In this document: positions 29,126 to 39,034 of the stretch, in pieces
How positions within the stretch are numbered: the first letter of the stretch is position 1
How the letters are laid out: every line of letters starts with the position of its first letter
From: Rossellomorea orangium
GTDB lineage: Bacteria > Bacillota > Bacilli > Bacillales > Bacillaceae_B
DNA length: 64,000 bases
NCBI RefSeq assembly: GCF_019334305.1
Contig: NZ_JAHWGH010000012.1
Span: forward strand, 402,574-466,573
Direction: 5' to 3'
Translations under genes and position numbers: made by a program
Notes under the pieces: model-generated
Seen by the model: the letters and a program-made list of their open reading frames with translations, nothing else
Told to the model about the DNA's origin: nothing
The model's database searches: none

Positions 29126-30068
29126 TCTTATCAGAAATGAGTGGACAAAAATCTTCAAGCGCGTCGGAACGTATGTGATGCTTGGGCTGTTGATTCTCAT
29201 TATTGGGGTGACAGGGGCTTTTACGAAGTATAGCGATATGAAAGTGAAAGAAATGGATAACTGGAAGCAGGAACTTTCCGCACAGGTGGAATCGGATAAG
29301 CAGATGTTGGCTGAAAATCCAAATTTGAATAAATTCATAAAAAATGATAAAGAACGAAGTATTGCGATAAATGAATATCGTATTGAAAAAGATATTGAGC
29401 CAAAAGCGAAAGAATCGGCATGGACATTTGTCGAAATGAATGCCAATATCGTTCTGGTAGTTGGGCTTTTTACCATCATTGTGGCGGCGGGTATCGTCGC
29501 GAGTGAATTCAGTTGGGGAACCATCAAGCTGTTGCTCATCAGGCCAATCTCAAGGACCAAGATTCTCCTTTCAAAATATTTAACCGTCATTTTATATGGA
29601 ATGAGTATGCTATTAATTCTCTTCGTCGTATCGCTCCTCCTTGGGCTCATATTGTTCGGGGGAACGGATCAATCCACTCATCTCGCATTTGTAGATGGGA
29701 AAGTGGTCGAGCAGAGTATCGTAGGATACCTGATCAAGCACTACTTGTTACAAACCATCAATATTGTCATGATGGCTACAATGGCCTTCATGATTTCAGC
29801 TGTTTTCAGAAGCAGTTCCTTGGCGATCGGGATTTCATTATTCCTTTTATTCGTCGGAGGAAATGCCACAAGCCTGCTTGCACTGAAATTCGATTGGGCC
29901 AAATACAGCCTGTTTGCCAACACAGACCTGACTCAATACACAGGTTTCACACCGCCACTTGTGGACAGTATGACCATGGGCTTTTCCATCACCATGCTCA
30001 TCATCTACTTCCTCATTTTTCAACTGCTCGCTTTCATCGTCTTTAATAAGAGGGATGTAGCAGCATAG
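29118..30068 (+). CDS. ABC-2 type permease
   Basis: A 316-aa permease with one N-terminal helix (about 18-35), a large extracytoplasmic segment rich in charged residues (about 36-105), then five helices to the C-terminus: the BcrB/NatB-like layout. It starts MLSLIRNEWTKIFKR, the usual N-terminus of these permeases. It overlaps the preceding ATPase by 8 nt. Together with the BcrA-type ATPase it should form a peptide-antibiotic or signal-peptide exporter. Substrate unknown. Confidence 0.87.
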   Translation: MLSLIRNEWTKIFKRVGTYVMLGLLILIIGVTGAFTKYSDMKVKEMDNWKQELSAQVESDKQMLAENPNLNKFIKNDKERSIAINEYRIEKDIEPKAKESAWTFVEMNANIVLVVGLFTIIVAAGIVASEFSWGTIKLLLIRPISRTKILLSKYLTVILYGMSMLLILFVVSLLLGLILFGGTDQSTHLAFVDGKVVEQSIVGYLIKHYLLQTINIVMMATMAFMISAVFRSSSLAIGISLFLLFVGGNATSLLALKFDWAKYSLFANTDLTQYTGFTPPLVDSMTMGFSITMLIIYFLIFQLLAFIVFNKRDVAA

Positions 30069-30116
30069 AAAAGCGGAACTAGACAAATAGAAAAGAGATA
30101 CAGAAAGAATTTACAC

Positions 30117-30153
30117 AAAGAGGGACGGACCTTATCATAGTCCGTCCCTCTTT
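30117..30153. terminator. Bidirectional terminator between the ABC operon and tgl
   Basis: AAAGAGGGACGGAC(C) pairs with GTCCGTCCCTCTTT around TTATCATA. Flanking A/T allow use from both sides. Confidence 0.88.
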
Positions 30154-30871
30154 ATGTGTATCGGTACAAATCAGAAAATTTCAGGCGTGTGACCTGCTCA
30201 AGGAGGTAAGCGGATTTCGTTGCTTCCTTTTTGCGCAGCGTATTCAAGGCCTCGATCATTTCGTCATGAGTCATGAGCCCCACACCGTGACCGAAATACT
30301 GATCCTCCTTGATGAACACTGAGTTTTCACCCATCCAGATAGGGTCCTCAAAATCAGGGTTGAAGAAGTAATAAACATCTCCCGGGATATAATCGAGCCC
30401 TTCGTACGTGACCATCGGAAGATCATCATCATAGTTGTGTCCCCACACAAGGAGTGATGAATATAATCGATTGAAATAAGGTGTGCTGATCGTATCCAAA
30501 ATCGACTTATAATAAATCAGAACGATGCTAGTGACACATTCGAAGCTGTAAGCGGAGCTGTTTGTAAAAACATCTTCAATGGCATCTGAAGGAAGCTTAG
30601 AATCTTTAAGTTGGTAACCGAAAGGCGTTTTAATCCAGTAAATCGGGTTGAATTTAGAATGCTCGAAAGCAGAAAAAGTGGCATCGCCCTCATTCATGTC
30701 TTTTGCATTCGCGATGATCCGCTCTCTTACTTTTAGTTCATATTTAAGCTCAGTAAGATTGAGATAACGATAGTCGGTAGGGCTCTTTTTCAATGAAGTG
30801 AAGATTCGTTCCTGAACGGATGTCAGATTAGGTAAATCCTTGGGAGCTGTTTCATTCTCTATGATGATCAA
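30152..30871 (-). CDS. tgl: Protein-glutamine gamma-glutamyltransferase (spore transglutaminase)
   Basis: Spore-coat transglutaminase that cross-links coat proteins such as GerQ in the mother cell. The protein aligns with B. subtilis Tgl by eye: SFECVTSIVLIYY with catalytic Cys (residue 112 from the chosen start), WMGENSVFIKEDQYFGHGVG with the catalytic Glu and His, and the end KSAYLLEQVTRLKFSDLYR. I chose TTG 30871 (239 aa): GGAGG is 8 nt away, whereas the GTG at 30880 overlaps the site. In B. subtilis tgl lies elsewhere, so this position is part of the accessory insertion between tcdA and rarA. Confidence 0.93.
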   Translation of the reverse strand: MIIIENETAPKDLPNLTSVQERIFTSLKKSPTDYRYLNLTELKYELKVRERIIANAKDMNEGDATFSAFEHSKFNPIYWIKTPFGYQLKDSKLPSDAIEDVFTNSSAYSFECVTSIVLIYYKSILDTISTPYFNRLYSSLLVWGHNYDDDLPMVTYEGLDYIPGDVYYFFNPDFEDPIWMGENSVFIKEDQYFGHGVGLMTHDEMIEALNTLRKKEATKSAYLLEQVTRLKFSDLYRYT

Positions 30872-31041
30872 TCCATACACCTCCGGGCTTTTTTATTAAT
30901 GTATGTTTGGATGAATGGAAATGGTATACATATAGAGAAAAAGTGTTGTCCGAAGAGAGCTGCAAAAAGTTGGTTTCAAGTGGACTTCCAGAAATGACAG
31001 TGAGCTGAGCAAAACGGAAGATAAAGAAATTCGACAGGTAG

Positions 31042-31150
31042 GCACGATTATTCGAAATTTCGCATGATAACTCAAAATCTAGCATGAAAAATCTATATCC
31101 CGCACGATTATCTGATTATTCGCGTGATTCCTTCCGACTCTCGCATGATT
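31042..31150. repeat. Array of the word GCATGATT every 20 nt
   Basis: Words begin at 31042 (GCACGATT), 31062 (GCATGATA), 31082 (GCATGAAA), 31102 (GCACGATT), 31122 (GCGTGATT) and 31143 (GCATGATT). The steps are 20, 20, 20, 20 and 21 nt; spacers are unrelated. It lies in the gene-free gap 30872-31421 and is flanked by the dispersed repeat pair. No open frame or RNA family is recognised. Confidence 0.7.
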
Positions 31151-31214
31151 TCCACCCGAAAGATGGCCAAACGTGAGTATCCCCCATTGTTGGGTCAACA
31201 TTTCCCTTATACAA

Positions 31215-31426
31215 AAGACGAGCCACCAAAAAGGCAAAAAACGCCTTTCGAGTGGCTCGTCTTATGCTTGTCGGGGCTACCCAGGCCGCCTCCGCTTTAG
31301 GTTCTTCCAGCTCCGGCGGCTAGAGGCTCGAGGTCATAAGACAAACCTGCCAAAAAGGCAAAAAGCGCCTTTCCGGCAGGTTCGTCTTATGCTTGTCGCC
31401 TCTGATCAAGCCGCCTCCGCTTTAGG
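31215..31426. repeat. Two tandem copies of a dispersed Bacillus-type palindromic repeat
   Basis: Copy a (31215-31301) and copy b (31302-31426) share AAAAAGGCAAAAA(A/G)CGCCTTTC, CGTCTTATGCTTGTCG and GCCGCCTCCGCTTTAGG. Each forms long hairpins: AAGACGAGCCAC/GTGGCTCGTCTT in a, ATAAGAC..CCTGCC/GGCAGG..GTCTTAT in b. In b GGCGGC and AGAGGC also pair with GCCTCT and GCCGCC. I recognise this as a widespread dispersed element of Bacillus-like genomes. It reaches into rarA: the rarA stop codon lies inside the CTTTAGGG end, so the element may also serve as the rarA terminator. Confidence 0.85.
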
Positions 31427-32699
31427 GTTTCATCTGTTTATTAATCTTCTCATACACCTGAGCGATGGCCTGTTCGAATTTACCTGTCGCTTTCGGGGTG
31501 TAGTATTGAGCTTTTTTTAGTTTATCCGGCAGGTAAGTCTGCTTGACCCAACCTGATTCATAGCTGTGTGGATATTTATATTCCACGCCTCTGCCCAATT
31601 CCTTTGCCCCTTGATAGTGTGCATCTTTCAAGTGATCCGGCACCTCGCCGCTCTTGCCTTTCCGTATATCAGAAAGGGCAAGGTCAATGGCAGTGATCGC
31701 AGAGTTTGACTTGGGTGAAAGACAAAGTTCGATGATTGCGTTTGCCAACGGAATCCTGGCTTCCGGAAAACCGATTTTTTCAGCGGTTTCCACCGCTGCC
31801 AGTGTCCTTGGTCCTGCTTGAGGGTTGGCAAGTCCGATATCTTCATAGGCAATCACGAGCAGCCTCCGTGCGATGCTCGGTAGATCTCCGGCTTCAACGA
31901 GCCTACCCAAGTAGTGAAGTGCCGCATTCACATCACTCCCGCGAATCGATTTCTGAAACGCGCTCACAACATCATAATGGGCGTCTCCGTCTTTATCGTG
32001 TGAAAAGCTTTTCTTCTGAAGGCATTCTTCTGCTATGGAGACATCGATATGAATCACACCGTCTTCATCCTGTGAGGTGGAAAGTACAGCCAATTCCAGG
32101 GCATTCAGTGAACTTCTTACATCACCGAAGCTGCTGCTGGCAAAATGCTCGATGGCTTCGTCCGTTACATGGAGTGAATACTCTCCCAATCCCCGTTCTT
32201 TATCCTCGATTGCACGAATCAGCGCTGTTTTCATTTCCTCGATTGACAGCGGCTTTAATTCGAAAATCTGGCATCTGCTCCGTATAGCCGGATTGATGGC
32301 GTGATAGGGGTTGCTCGTTGTAGCACCGATTAACGTAATCATCCCGTTCTCTAAATAAGGAAGAAGAAAGTCCTGTTTCCCTTTATCCAAGCGATGGACC
32401 TCGTCTAATAAAAGAATGACCTTACCCGACATTTTCGCTTCTTCCGCCACGATCTGTATATCTTTTTTATTATTCGTCACGGCGTTCAGTGTTTTGAAGC
32501 GATATTTAGTACTTCCCGCGATGGCGCTCGCGATGGAAGTTTTACCTATGCCTGGCGGTCCATACAGGATCATGGAGGAAAGTTGTTTTGCTTTTACCAT
32601 CCGGTCGATGATTTTTCCTTCTCCGACTAAATGCTGCTGCCCGATGATTTCCTCGATTGTCCTTGGTCTCATCTTGAAGGCAAGTGGTTTTATCGACAT
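31422..32699 (-). CDS. rarA: Replication-associated recombination AAA+ ATPase RarA (MgsA)
   Basis: Acts at stalled replication forks. The 425-aa protein has Walker A YGPPGIGKTS near 47-56, Walker B LLLDEVHRL near 98, sensor GATTSNP, and the RarA-specific C-terminal tetramerisation region with LLVIAYEDIGLANP and the GRGVEYKYPHSYE motif. The C-terminus (INKQMKP) ends in a dispersed repeat that provides the stop codon, so the last residues may differ from relatives. It is divergent from cymR, as in B. subtilis (yrvN). Confidence 0.96.
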   Translation of the reverse strand: MSIKPLAFKMRPRTIEEIIGQQHLVGEGKIIDRMVKAKQLSSMILYGPPGIGKTSIASAIAGSTKYRFKTLNAVTNNKKDIQIVAEEAKMSGKVILLLDEVHRLDKGKQDFLLPYLENGMITLIGATTSNPYHAINPAIRSRCQIFELKPLSIEEMKTALIRAIEDKERGLGEYSLHVTDEAIEHFASSSFGDVRSSLNALELAVLSTSQDEDGVIHIDVSIAEECLQKKSFSHDKDGDAHYDVVSAFQKSIRGSDVNAALHYLGRLVEAGDLPSIARRLLVIAYEDIGLANPQAGPRTLAAVETAEKIGFPEARIPLANAIIELCLSPKSNSAITAIDLALSDIRKGKSGEVPDHLKDAHYQGAKELGRGVEYKYPHSYESGWVKQTYLPDKLKKAQYYTPKATGKFEQAIAQVYEKINKQMKP

Positions 32700-32794
32700 G
32701 AATCATCTCTCCAAACTGACGTTCTAGTTACATTCACTTTATCACAGGAGCCTCCATTAAGGAAATAATGTGGATGGAAGGTAAAGCTGCCCCT

Positions 32795-32824
32795 TTCACA
32801 GTGTGAGGGCGGATATGCTATAAT
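32795..32824 (+). promoter_or_regulatory. Candidate promoter of cymR
   Basis: TTCACA 32795-32800 and a perfect TATAAT at 32819-32824, spacer 18 nt, about 70 nt before cymR. Confidence 0.55.
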
Positions 32825-32893
32825 AACAAAAGTCAATGCAGAAGAAATAGACGTCTGAACAAGACGTTATTAAATATAGTAGAGGTGCTGTAC

Positions 32894-33313
32894 ATGAAGA
32901 TATCAACAAAAGGCCGATACGGACTAACGATTATGATTGAACTCGCAAAACGCCATGGTGAAGGGCCTACTTCACTAAAAACGATCGCACAGCAACATGA
33001 ACTGTCAGAACATTATCTTGAACAGCTGGTCGCACCACTCCGGAACGGGGGCCTTGTCAGGAGTATCCGGGGGGCTTACGGTGGTTATGTCTTAGGCCAT
33101 GAACCTTCAGAAATTACGGCAGGAGATATTATCCGCATCCTTGAAGGGCCCATCAGTCCGGTAGAAGGAATTGAGGATGAAGAACCGGCAAAACGTGAGC
33201 TGTGGATCAGGATCCGTGATGCGGTCAAAGAAGTGCTTGATAATACAACGATAGAAGATCTGGCGAGCCACTCGGATGATGGTGAATCCGATGCGTACAT
33301 GTTCTATATCTAG
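32894..33313 (+). CDS. cymR: Cysteine metabolism repressor CymR (Rrf2 family)
   Basis: CymR, in complex with cysteine synthase CysK, represses sulfur-uptake and methionine-to-cysteine genes. The 139-aa protein is nearly identical by eye to B. subtilis CymR: MKISTKGRYGLTIMIELAKRHGEG, the winged HTH with LSEHYLEQLVAPLRNGGLV and RGAYGGYVLG, and the AYMFYI end. No iron-sulfur cysteines are present, as expected for CymR. ATG 32894 follows AGAGGTG. A probable target operon, yrrT-mtnN-mccAB, is in this window. Confidence 0.95.
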   Translation: MKISTKGRYGLTIMIELAKRHGEGPTSLKTIAQQHELSEHYLEQLVAPLRNGGLVRSIRGAYGGYVLGHEPSEITAGDIIRILEGPISPVEGIEDEEPAKRELWIRIRDAVKEVLDNTTIEDLASHSDDGESDAYMFYI

Positions 33314-33326
33314 GAGGTAACGATAA

Positions 33327-34469
33327 ATGGAAAGAGTGTATCTGGATCATGCTGCAACGTCGCCCATGCATCCTGAAGTGATTGATGAAATGACAACAGT
33401 GATGAAGGAGACCTTTGGTAATCCATCGAGCATTCACTCATTTGGCCGTGCATCACGTCACCTTGTGGATCATGCACGAACCATCATTGCAGAAAGCATC
33501 CATGCAGAATACAATGAAATCATTTTTACAAGTGGTGGAACGGAAGCGGATAACTTAGCGATCATCGGTAGCGCGGAAGCGAATATGGCAAATGGAAAGC
33601 ACATCATTACAACACAAACCGAGCATCATGCGGTTTTACATGCTTGTGCATTTCTTGAATCCAAAGGGTTCGAGGTCACCTACCTGCCGGTGGATCGTTC
33701 AGGAAGAATCTCGATGGAGGACCTGCAAAAAGAACTCCGAGATGATACGATCCTTGTGACCATCATGTTTGGGAATAACGAAGTAGGAACACTTCAGCCC
33801 ATCAAAGAAATTGGGGAATTGTTAAAGGATCATCAGGCCTATTTCCATTCAGATGCTGTACAGGCCTTTGGGTTGACAGCGATGAATGTGCAGGAACTGG
33901 GGGTCGATCTGCTTTCCGTTTCTGGGCATAAGATTAATGGTCCTAAAGGAATCGGCTTTCTTTATACCCATAAAAATGTGGACATTCTGCCGAGATTATA
34001 CGGCGGTGAACAGGAACGAAAACGCCGTGCGGGAACTGAAAACGTCCCTGCAATCACCGGCCTTGGTAAGGCAGTGGAACTTGCCCAGCATTCAATTGAA
34101 GAAAAGCATAGCAAGCTCTCTGAACTAAAGAAATTATTAAAAGAAACCTTAACTGACGACGGGATTGAATTCGAAGAGAACGGATCCCTTGAGCATGGAT
34201 TACCCCATGTGCTAAACTTAAGCTTTCCCGGCACGGATGTTGAATCCATGCTGGTGAATTTAGATATGTCAGGTATCGCTGTTTCAAGCGGGTCCGCTTG
34301 TACGGCTGGATCTATAGAACCTTCACATGTCCTTGTGGCGATGTATGGAAAGCAGTCTGAGAGATCAAGGAATTCCATCCGCTTCAGCTTTGGTATAGGG
34401 AATACGGAGGAGCAGATTGAATGGACTGCCCATGAAGTGGCAAGGATCGTGAAGAGGTTGAGAGCATAA
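33327..34469 (+). CDS. iscS: Cysteine desulfurase (IscS/NifS-like, YrvO)
   Basis: PLP enzyme that takes sulfur from cysteine as persulfide. The 380-aa protein begins MERVYLDHAATSPMHPEV, has the PLP lysine in SVSGHKINGPKG (near 204) and the mobile catalytic loop Cys in SSGSACTAGS (near 327). It stands between cymR and mnmA, 13 nt and 15-42 nt away. In B. subtilis the desulfurase next to mnmA (YrvO) hands sulfur directly to MnmA, and the same partnership is expected here. Confidence 0.95.
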   Translation: MERVYLDHAATSPMHPEVIDEMTTVMKETFGNPSSIHSFGRASRHLVDHARTIIAESIHAEYNEIIFTSGGTEADNLAIIGSAEANMANGKHIITTQTEHHAVLHACAFLESKGFEVTYLPVDRSGRISMEDLQKELRDDTILVTIMFGNNEVGTLQPIKEIGELLKDHQAYFHSDAVQAFGLTAMNVQELGVDLLSVSGHKINGPKGIGFLYTHKNVDILPRLYGGEQERKRRAGTENVPAITGLGKAVELAQHSIEEKHSKLSELKKLLKETLTDDGIEFEENGSLEHGLPHVLNLSFPGTDVESMLVNLDMSGIAVSSGSACTAGSIEPSHVLVAMYGKQSERSRNSIRFSFGIGNTEEQIEWTAHEVARIVKRLRA

Positions 34470-35627
<1,158 letters not shown>

Positions 35628-35634
35628 TGCTATT

Positions 35635-35687
35635 AAGGGACTGAGAAATAGAGGGGGCTTAACTCTTATCTCTCAGTCCTTTTTTTC
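35635..35687 (+). terminator. mnmA terminator
   Basis: AAGGG-ACTGAGA pairs with TCTCAGTCCTT around a longer loop, followed by a T run. Confidence 0.8.
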
Positions 35688-35786
35688 ATCATGGATGTAT
35701 TCCATTGTGGAGCGTCCCTTATGTTATACTAGTAACGATAAGTGGGATTATATACATAACTAATAGACTATATAGAGGTGTTTATA

Positions 35787-36458
35787 TTGGATAAAAATTT
35801 AAAAGGAATCGAGTTATTGCAAGAAGGAAAGGTAGAAGAGGCGGTAAAACTATTTACAGAAGCCATAGAAGAAAGCCCGAAGGATCCGGTTGGATATATC
35901 AATTTTGGGAATGTACTGATGTCGGTTGGCGACAACGAAAAAGCGAAAAAGTTTTTTGAACGTGCAATTTCTATTGATGATAATGCAGGAGCTGCTTATT
36001 ACTCCCTTGGAAATCTGTATTTCAATGAGAATCATTTTGACGAAGCAAAGGATCAATTCGAAAAGGCGATTACTAAAGGGATGGAGAATGCCGACGTCTA
36101 CTTTATGCTTGGAATCAGCCTGTTTCAATTAGAGCAGCCGAGACTGGCTCTGCCGTACTTACAGCGAAGTGTGGAACTGAATGAAGAAGACGTAGAGGCG
36201 CGTTTCCAATTGGGACTTTGTCTTGCCAAAGTGGAAGCATATGAAGAGGCGATCAATCAATTGACCACAGTAGTGGAAGCTGATCCCGAGCACGCAGATG
36301 CTTACTACAACTTAGGGGTTGCTTATGCAGGTCACAAGGATGATGCAGACACGGCACTGAAGTATTTCAATAAAGCAATCGAAGTGCAACCGGATCATAT
36401 GCTAGCAGGCTATGGCATCAAGATGATCGAAAAGCTTCAAAATGAACAAAGTGAATAG
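35787..36458 (+). CDS. TPR repeat protein (YrrB-like)
   Basis: A 223-aa protein composed almost wholly of tetratricopeptide repeats of 34 residues (about six, from EGKVEEAVKLFTEAIEESPKDPVGYINFGNVL onward), a protein-protein interaction scaffold. B. subtilis YrrB lies in the same place between mnmA and recD2; its partner is unknown. TTG 35787 is chosen because AGAGGTG (35773-35779) is at proper spacing. recD2 begins 17 nt after the stop. Confidence 0.9.
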   Translation: MDKNLKGIELLQEGKVEEAVKLFTEAIEESPKDPVGYINFGNVLMSVGDNEKAKKFFERAISIDDNAGAAYYSLGNLYFNENHFDEAKDQFEKAITKGMENADVYFMLGISLFQLEQPRLALPYLQRSVELNEEDVEARFQLGLCLAKVEAYEEAINQLTTVVEADPEHADAYYNLGVAYAGHKDDADTALKYFNKAIEVQPDHMLAGYGIKMIEKLQNEQSE

Positions 36459-36475
36459 TTAGGGGGTTCATTGCC

Positions 36476-38872
36476 TTGAGCCAGCAAGACTCTTTAAAGC
36501 TGTTTGGTGAGGAAGAAACCTATATTAAAGGAAGGCATCTTGTCACCATTTTTCATAATGAAGAAAATCTCTACACGGTGGTCAGAATTCGTGTTGATGA
36601 AACAAATGATTCTTATGAGGATAAAGAAGCGGTCGTAACCGGGAACTTCCCTAAGATTCATGAAGATGAGACATATGTGTTTTATGGGCGATTCCAGGAG
36701 CATCCAAGGTTTGGCATGCAGTTTCATGCGAAGCATTTCAAGAAGGAAATCCCCCAAACCACACAGGGGGTCGTCCATTATTTATCCAGTGATCTATTCA
36801 AAGGGATAGGGAAAAAGACAGCTGAGAAGATTGTGGAGCATATCGGGGAAAATGCCATTGGCAAAATCCTCGAAAACCCCGGCCTCCTTGATGAAATCCC
36901 AAAGCTGCCAAAGGAAAAGGCGAAGAGTATCTATGATACGCTTTCCGAGCATCAGGGCCTTGAGCGTGTCATGATCATGCTGAATGACATGGGCTTCGGT
37001 CCTCAAATCTCCATGAGGGTCTACCAGGCTTATAAGGAACAGGCACTTGAAATCATCCAGAATAATCCCTATAAGCTTGTGGAAGATATCGAGGGGATCG
37101 GCTTTACCCGGGCGGATGAATTGGGGGCGAAGATTGGACTGACAGGCAGCCACCCGGACCGAATCAAAGCGGGCTGTTTATATACATTGGAACAAACGTG
37201 CGTCAAGCAGGGCCATGTATACTTGGAAGCAGAAGAGCTGATTGTAACGGTGAAGGAACTGCTCGAGAAGAGTCAGCCTGAAAAAATCGACTACACTGAT
37301 ATTTCCAGTCAACTAGTCTCCCTGGAGGAAGAGAGCAAGGTCGTGGGGGAAGGAACGAAGGTGTATGTGCCATCCCTGTATTTTTCCGAAAAGGGGATAG
37401 TGACAAATATTGAAAAGCTTCTCTCGCAGACCCAGTATAAAGATCAATTCCCCCAATCGGAATTTCTTTTATCATTGGGGGCACTTGAAGACAGGTTGGG
37501 AGTACAGTATGCACCATCCCAAAAAGAGGCCATCGAAACGGCGTTGATGTCCCCTATGCTTCTATTGACGGGAGGCCCCGGTACCGGTAAGACGACCGTC
37601 ATTCAGGGAATCGTCGAACTGTTCGCCGATCTTCACGGCTGCTCCCTGGATCCGAAGGACTATAAAGACGAACCGTTCCCGGTATTGCTGACGGCCCCTA
37701 CAGGACGTGCGGCTAAGCGAATGACTGAATCCACCGGCCTTCCCGCCATGACCATTCACCGGCTCCTTGGATGGAACGGCCAGGAAGGATTCCAAAGCGA
37801 TGAAGAACGGGCGATTGAAGGAAAACTTTTGATTGTGGATGAGGTGTCAATGGTCGATACCTGGCTCGCCCATCAATTGCTGAAGGCTCTGCCTGAAGGC
37901 ATTCAAGTGATTTTTGTCGGTGATGAAGACCAGCTCCCTTCTGTCGGTCCCGGTCAGGTATTGAAGGACTTACTGAATTCAGAAGTGGTCCCGACTGTCA
38001 GGTTGACGGATATCTATAGACAGGAAGAAGGTTCTTCGATCATCGAACTGGCTCACCATATGAAGAAGGGACAGGTCCCTGCCGATTTGACGAAACAGCA
38101 AAAGGATCGTTCCTTCTTCCCGTGCAGAACCAATCAGATTTCCGACGTTGTTCAAAAAGTGGTGGAAAACGCAAAGAAGAAAGGCTACACACCAAAGGAT
38201 ATACAGGTACTTGCCCCCATGTACCGGGGCCCGGCAGGTATCGACCGTTTGAATGAACTTCTTCAGGAGATCTTCAATTCCAATGATGGCACACGGAAAG
38301 AGCTCGCATTCGGGGATGTGAAATACCGCATTGGAGATAAGGTTCTTCAGCTTGTCAATCAGCCTGAAAACAATGTATTCAATGGGGATATCGGTGAAAT
38401 CGTTTCGATTTTTTACGCAAAAGAAAACACTGAAAAACAGGACATGATCATCGTTTCATACGAAGGGAATGAGGTCACGTATACCCGACAGGACCTCATG
38501 CAAATTACCCATGCGTACTGCTGCTCAATTCATAAATCCCAGGGCAGCGAGTTTCCCATTGTGATTTTACCGGTTGTGAAGAGCTATTACCGCATGCTGC
38601 GAAGAAACCTGTTGTATACGGCCATCACACGCAGTAAACAGTTTCTCATTCTTTGCGGGGAGCTGGATGCATTTAGACTGGGCGTTGAAAGGGAAGATGA
38701 TTTTCTTAGAAAGACGACCTTGAGTGAGAAGTTAAGGGGCTTACTGGATTTTGAAGTCAGTACGAAAAAGGATTCACTTGACGAAACCATGCCGATTGAG
38801 GAACTTCTGCTCAATGAAGATCCTATGATTGGTATGGAAGGCATCACACCATACGATTTTATGAAAGCATAA
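36476..38872 (+). CDS. recD2: ATP-dependent RecD2 DNA helicase
   Basis: SF1B 5'-3' helicase found in bacteria without RecBC. The 798-aa protein has the long RecD2 N-terminal region (about 1-330) with helix-hairpin-helix segments (LFKGIGKKTAEKI, VEDIEGIGFTRADEL), Walker A GGPGTGKTT near 364, motif II VDEVSMVD, GDEDQLPSVGPG, and C-terminal motifs HAYCCSIHKSQGSEFP and YTAITRSK. TTG start. All helicase motifs look intact. Confidence 0.96.
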   Translation: MSQQDSLKLFGEEETYIKGRHLVTIFHNEENLYTVVRIRVDETNDSYEDKEAVVTGNFPKIHEDETYVFYGRFQEHPRFGMQFHAKHFKKEIPQTTQGVVHYLSSDLFKGIGKKTAEKIVEHIGENAIGKILENPGLLDEIPKLPKEKAKSIYDTLSEHQGLERVMIMLNDMGFGPQISMRVYQAYKEQALEIIQNNPYKLVEDIEGIGFTRADELGAKIGLTGSHPDRIKAGCLYTLEQTCVKQGHVYLEAEELIVTVKELLEKSQPEKIDYTDISSQLVSLEEESKVVGEGTKVYVPSLYFSEKGIVTNIEKLLSQTQYKDQFPQSEFLLSLGALEDRLGVQYAPSQKEAIETALMSPMLLLTGGPGTGKTTVIQGIVELFADLHGCSLDPKDYKDEPFPVLLTAPTGRAAKRMTESTGLPAMTIHRLLGWNGQEGFQSDEERAIEGKLLIVDEVSMVDTWLAHQLLKALPEGIQVIFVGDEDQLPSVGPGQVLKDLLNSEVVPTVRLTDIYRQEEGSSIIELAHHMKKGQVPADLTKQQKDRSFFPCRTNQISDVVQKVVENAKKKGYTPKDIQVLAPMYRGPAGIDRLNELLQEIFNSNDGTRKELAFGDVKYRIGDKVLQLVNQPENNVFNGDIGEIVSIFYAKENTEKQDMIIVSYEGNEVTYTRQDLMQITHAYCCSIHKSQGSEFPIVILPVVKSYYRMLRRNLLYTAITRSKQFLILCGELDAFRLGVEREDDFLRKTTLSEKLRGLLDFEVSTKKDSLDETMPIEELLLNEDPMIGMEGITPYDFMKA

Positions 38873-38928
38873 GGTTGACGAATGAAGATTTTCCTAATTT
38901 GGAAATGGTTCATTCGTCAACCTTTTTT
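38873..38928 (+). terminator. recD2 terminator
   Basis: GGTTGACGAATGAA pairs exactly with TTCATTCGTCAACC, followed by TTTTTT. Confidence 0.9.
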
Positions 38929-38944
38929 ATGTAACGAGCTATTT

Positions 38945-38980
38945 ATGTTAACTTAAATAATATTTGAGTTGACATATAAT
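38945..38980 (+). promoter_or_regulatory. BirA-type operator over the bioYB promoter
   Basis: ATGTTAACT (38945-38953) - 13 nt - AGTTGACAT (38967-38975) is an inverted repeat close to the known BirA site (TTGTnAAC..GTTnACAA). TTGACA at 38969-38974 and TATAAT at 38975-38980 lie in or next to it, so biotinyl-AMP-bound BirA should block bioY-bioB. birA itself is not in the window. Confidence 0.75.
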
Positions 38981-39034
38981 CATTTTAAGCGATATCCTTA
39001 TCTTGTACAAGAAACGACAGATGGGGGAAGACAG

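Noticed and set aside
29513..30046. A 177-aa plus-strand frame in the ABC permease gene
   Set aside because: It lies wholly within the permease in another frame, with His/Arg/Gln-rich shadow composition and no ribosome site.
31042..31150. The regular word arrays as a CRISPR
   Set aside because: Words are only about 8-10 nt, degenerate, with about 11-nt spacers, and no cas genes are near; CRISPR repeats are 24-40 nt and near-identical.
31736..32287. A 183-aa plus-strand frame opposite rarA
   Set aside because: Antisense shadow of rarA; Arg/Ser/His-rich with no family features.
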